Positions 39,809 to 41,092 of a stretch of 41,092 nucleotides of DNA are shown here, in pieces. The stretch covers positions 1-41,092 of the forward strand of contig DAOUGC010000087.1 in NCBI GenBank assembly GCA_034429695.1, read 5' to 3'. The translations under genes were made by a program, and so were the position numbers. Position 1 is the stretch's first letter; each line of letters starts with the position of its first letter. The notes under the pieces were generated by a model. It was not told where the DNA came from, made no database searches, and worked only from the letters and a program-made list of their open reading frames with translations. The stretch comes from DAOUGC01 sp034429695. GTDB lineage: Bacteria; Chloroflexota; Anaerolineae; Anaerolineales; Anaerolineaceae.

Positions 39809-41092
39809 CGCTGGCTGGTCTTGATCTGGGGTTGAGTTGCAGTGCGGCCTGCCTGGTGGATGGCAGGGTGAGTGTTGTTCCAAACGCTGAAGGGAGTGAT
39901 GTAACGCCGGGTGTGGTCTGGCTGGATAAAAAGGGCCAGGTGTGGGTGGGCAGGCGTGCCAGGGCCCGAATGGACAACGACCCCAAAAATGTCACCGCTG
40001 ATTTCTGGCGGAATATTGGCAACCGGATTGTTTATGAGTTTCCCGCGGCTGGTGTTCACATGGAAGGTGAAGCCCTGACCGCTGAGATGATCAAGGCGCT
40101 GGCGGCGGGAGTTGCCCAGCGGATGGGACCGCCTGAGAAAACCGCCATTTGTGTGCCTGTGGACGCAGATGTGCGTTTTGAGGAAGGCATGCGGGCGGCG
40201 GCTGAAATGGCCAGCCTGACAGACCCCCATTTCATTCCCCGACCCATTGCAGCCGTGTGCGCCTATATCAAGGATCGCCCCATGACGGCGCTCAACTGGC
40301 TGGTTTATCATCTCGATGCTGCCGGATTTAATTGCACGGTGTTGCATAGCGGTCCTTCGGGTGTGCGTGTTCTTGGTTACGATAGTGATTCTCAACTGGG
40401 GATGCACTGGCTGGATGAGATGATTGTCGATCAATTGTTCATCCCGGCCGTCAACCGCACCTATTCGCTTGCCGATTTCCAGATTGACAATCCGCGCTGG
40501 CACAAGAGCAAGCTTAAGTTGTTGCAGGCGGCTGAGATGGCGCGCAAGGCGCTGCAGGTATACGAAAGCTACCCTGTGGCAATTGAGGCTTTATGTTCGG
40601 ATGAACACGGTACGCCGCTGCCATTTGATTACGAATTGTTCCGTTCCGAAGTGGAGCCGTTGATCACCCCCATCGTGGCGCGTTCGATGACCTTGTGCCA
40701 GTTGGTGTTGCGCGATGTCGGTTTGCAGTCAACCGACATTCATCACATGATCATGGTGGGTGAGGGATCCACGGACCCGCACGTGCTGGCGCAGATCGCT
40801 GACCCGGTGTACGGTCTGGGTGTGTTGCCCGAAAACGAAGTGGACCCCCTGACCTGCGCTGCGCAGGGCGCGGTGTGGTGGTTGCACCAGGGCTTTCCGG
40901 ATGTGTCGCGCGATGATTTGCCCGCGCCATCCCAGCGGGCGGCAACACCGGTGGAAACCACCCCTCCACCTGAACCTCCCGTCACGCCGCCAACGTCTGA
41001 GCCGCCCACAACCCCGCCGCCAGTCACCCCCCGCCCGCCCGCGCGCCCGGCCCCCCCCCCCCCGCCCCCCCACCCCGCCCGCCGACGGGCGG
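39805..41092 (+). CDS. Divergent Hsp70-like protein (runs off the right edge)
   Basis: An actin-like ATPase-fold protein; about 390 residues match the Hsp70 nucleotide-binding domain. Landmarks are GLDLGLSCSAACLVDG (phosphate 1), VTPGVVWLDKKGQVWVGRRA, ICVPVDADVRFEEGMRAAAE, RPIAAVCAYI (the EPTAAALAYG position), IHHMIMVGEGSTDPHVLAQI (adenosine) and VDPLTCAAQGAVWW. The phosphate-2 loop reads HLDAAGFNCTVL rather than DLGGGT, and the usual phosphate-1 Thr residues are absent, so ATP hydrolysis may be weak or lost. No substrate-binding domain is seen; a Pro/Thr-rich tail follows. The last ~60 bases are low-complexity C-runs, so the tail sequence is unreliable. It overlaps the GrpE-like gene by 4 nt. 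Confidence 0.85.
   Translation, partial: MTLAGLDLGLSCSAACLVDGRVSVVPNAEGSDVTPGVVWLDKKGQVWVGRRARARMDNDPKNVTADFWRNIGNRIVYEFPAAGVHMEGEALTAEMIKALAAGVAQRMGPPEKTAICVPVDADVRFEEGMRAAAEMASLTDPHFIPRPIAAVCAYIKDRPMTALNWLVYHLDAAGFNCTVLHSGPSGVRVLGYDSDSQLGMHWLDEMIVDQLFIPAVNRTYSLADFQIDNPRWHKSKLKLLQAAEMARKALQVYESYPVAIEALCSDEHGTPLPFDYELFRSEVEPLITPIVARSMTLCQLVLRDVGLQSTDIHHMIMVGEGSTDPHVLAQIADPVYGLGVLPENEVDPLTCAAQGAVWWLHQGFPDVSRDDLPAPSQRAATPVETTPPPEPPVTPPTSEPPTTPPPVTPRPPARPAPPPPPPHPARRRA

Overview
The window reads as a stretch of chromosome from a Chloroflexota bacterium, most likely an Anaerolineae-type lineage. This is inferred from gene content and protein style, not from a marker gene: fairly high GC, lipoproteins with long acidic or alanine/proline-rich linkers, an LPATG motif fused to a sortase, a very long SecA without the C-terminal zinc motif, and HEAT-repeat and Hsp70-like families of the kind seen in that group. 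No rRNA, tRNA or CRISPR array was found. The right end breaks off inside a gene in a poly-C run that looks like poor contig-end sequence.

Layout. 1-518 (-) is the start of lipoyl synthase, with its promoter. 673-2135 (+) holds two 16S rRNA methyltransferases, rsmI and rsmE. 2281-7432 (-) is a run of five genes: a DUF3054-like membrane protein, an ECF sigma factor, its two-pass anti-sigma factor, a NUDIX hydrolase and an FtsK/SpoIIIE translocase. 7484-12441 (+) is a sugar ABC importer operon headed by its own LacI-type regulator, with a textbook promoter, a 28-bp perfect operator and terminators, but no ATPase gene. 12620-13357 (+) is a SIMPL-domain lipoprotein. 13495-18461 (-) contains a HEAT-repeat protein, then frr, uppS, cdsA and glpX. 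18779-20983 (+) is a secreted beta-helix protein ending in LPATG and a complete sortase domain.

21216-26702 (+) encodes a full 2-oxoacid dehydrogenase complex (E1 alpha, E1 beta, E2, E3). It would need the lipoyl synthase at the left end for its cofactor. A small four-helix-bundle (S23/IVP-family) gene with repeat arms in inverted orientation sits between E1 beta and E2. Gene-less sequences with the same arm style lie upstream of secA (26711-26840) and after the sugar permeases (12341-12556). These three loci are the best candidate for an undescribed mobile or repeat element.

26881-31059 (+) is a 1392-residue SecA. 31131-31988 (-) is a second HEAT protein related to the first. 32200-33441 (+) is ribosomal protein S1 with a clear promoter. 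33618-35257 (+) is an M19 dipeptidase plus a small membrane protein.

35358-41092 (+) is a second candidate system: a Ser/Thr kinase, a large zinc-ribbon/RDD membrane protein with a possible J-like start, a small protein with a GrpE-like pattern, and a divergent Hsp70-like protein. They are tightly packed behind one promoter and look like a chaperone-type triad coupled to a kinase.
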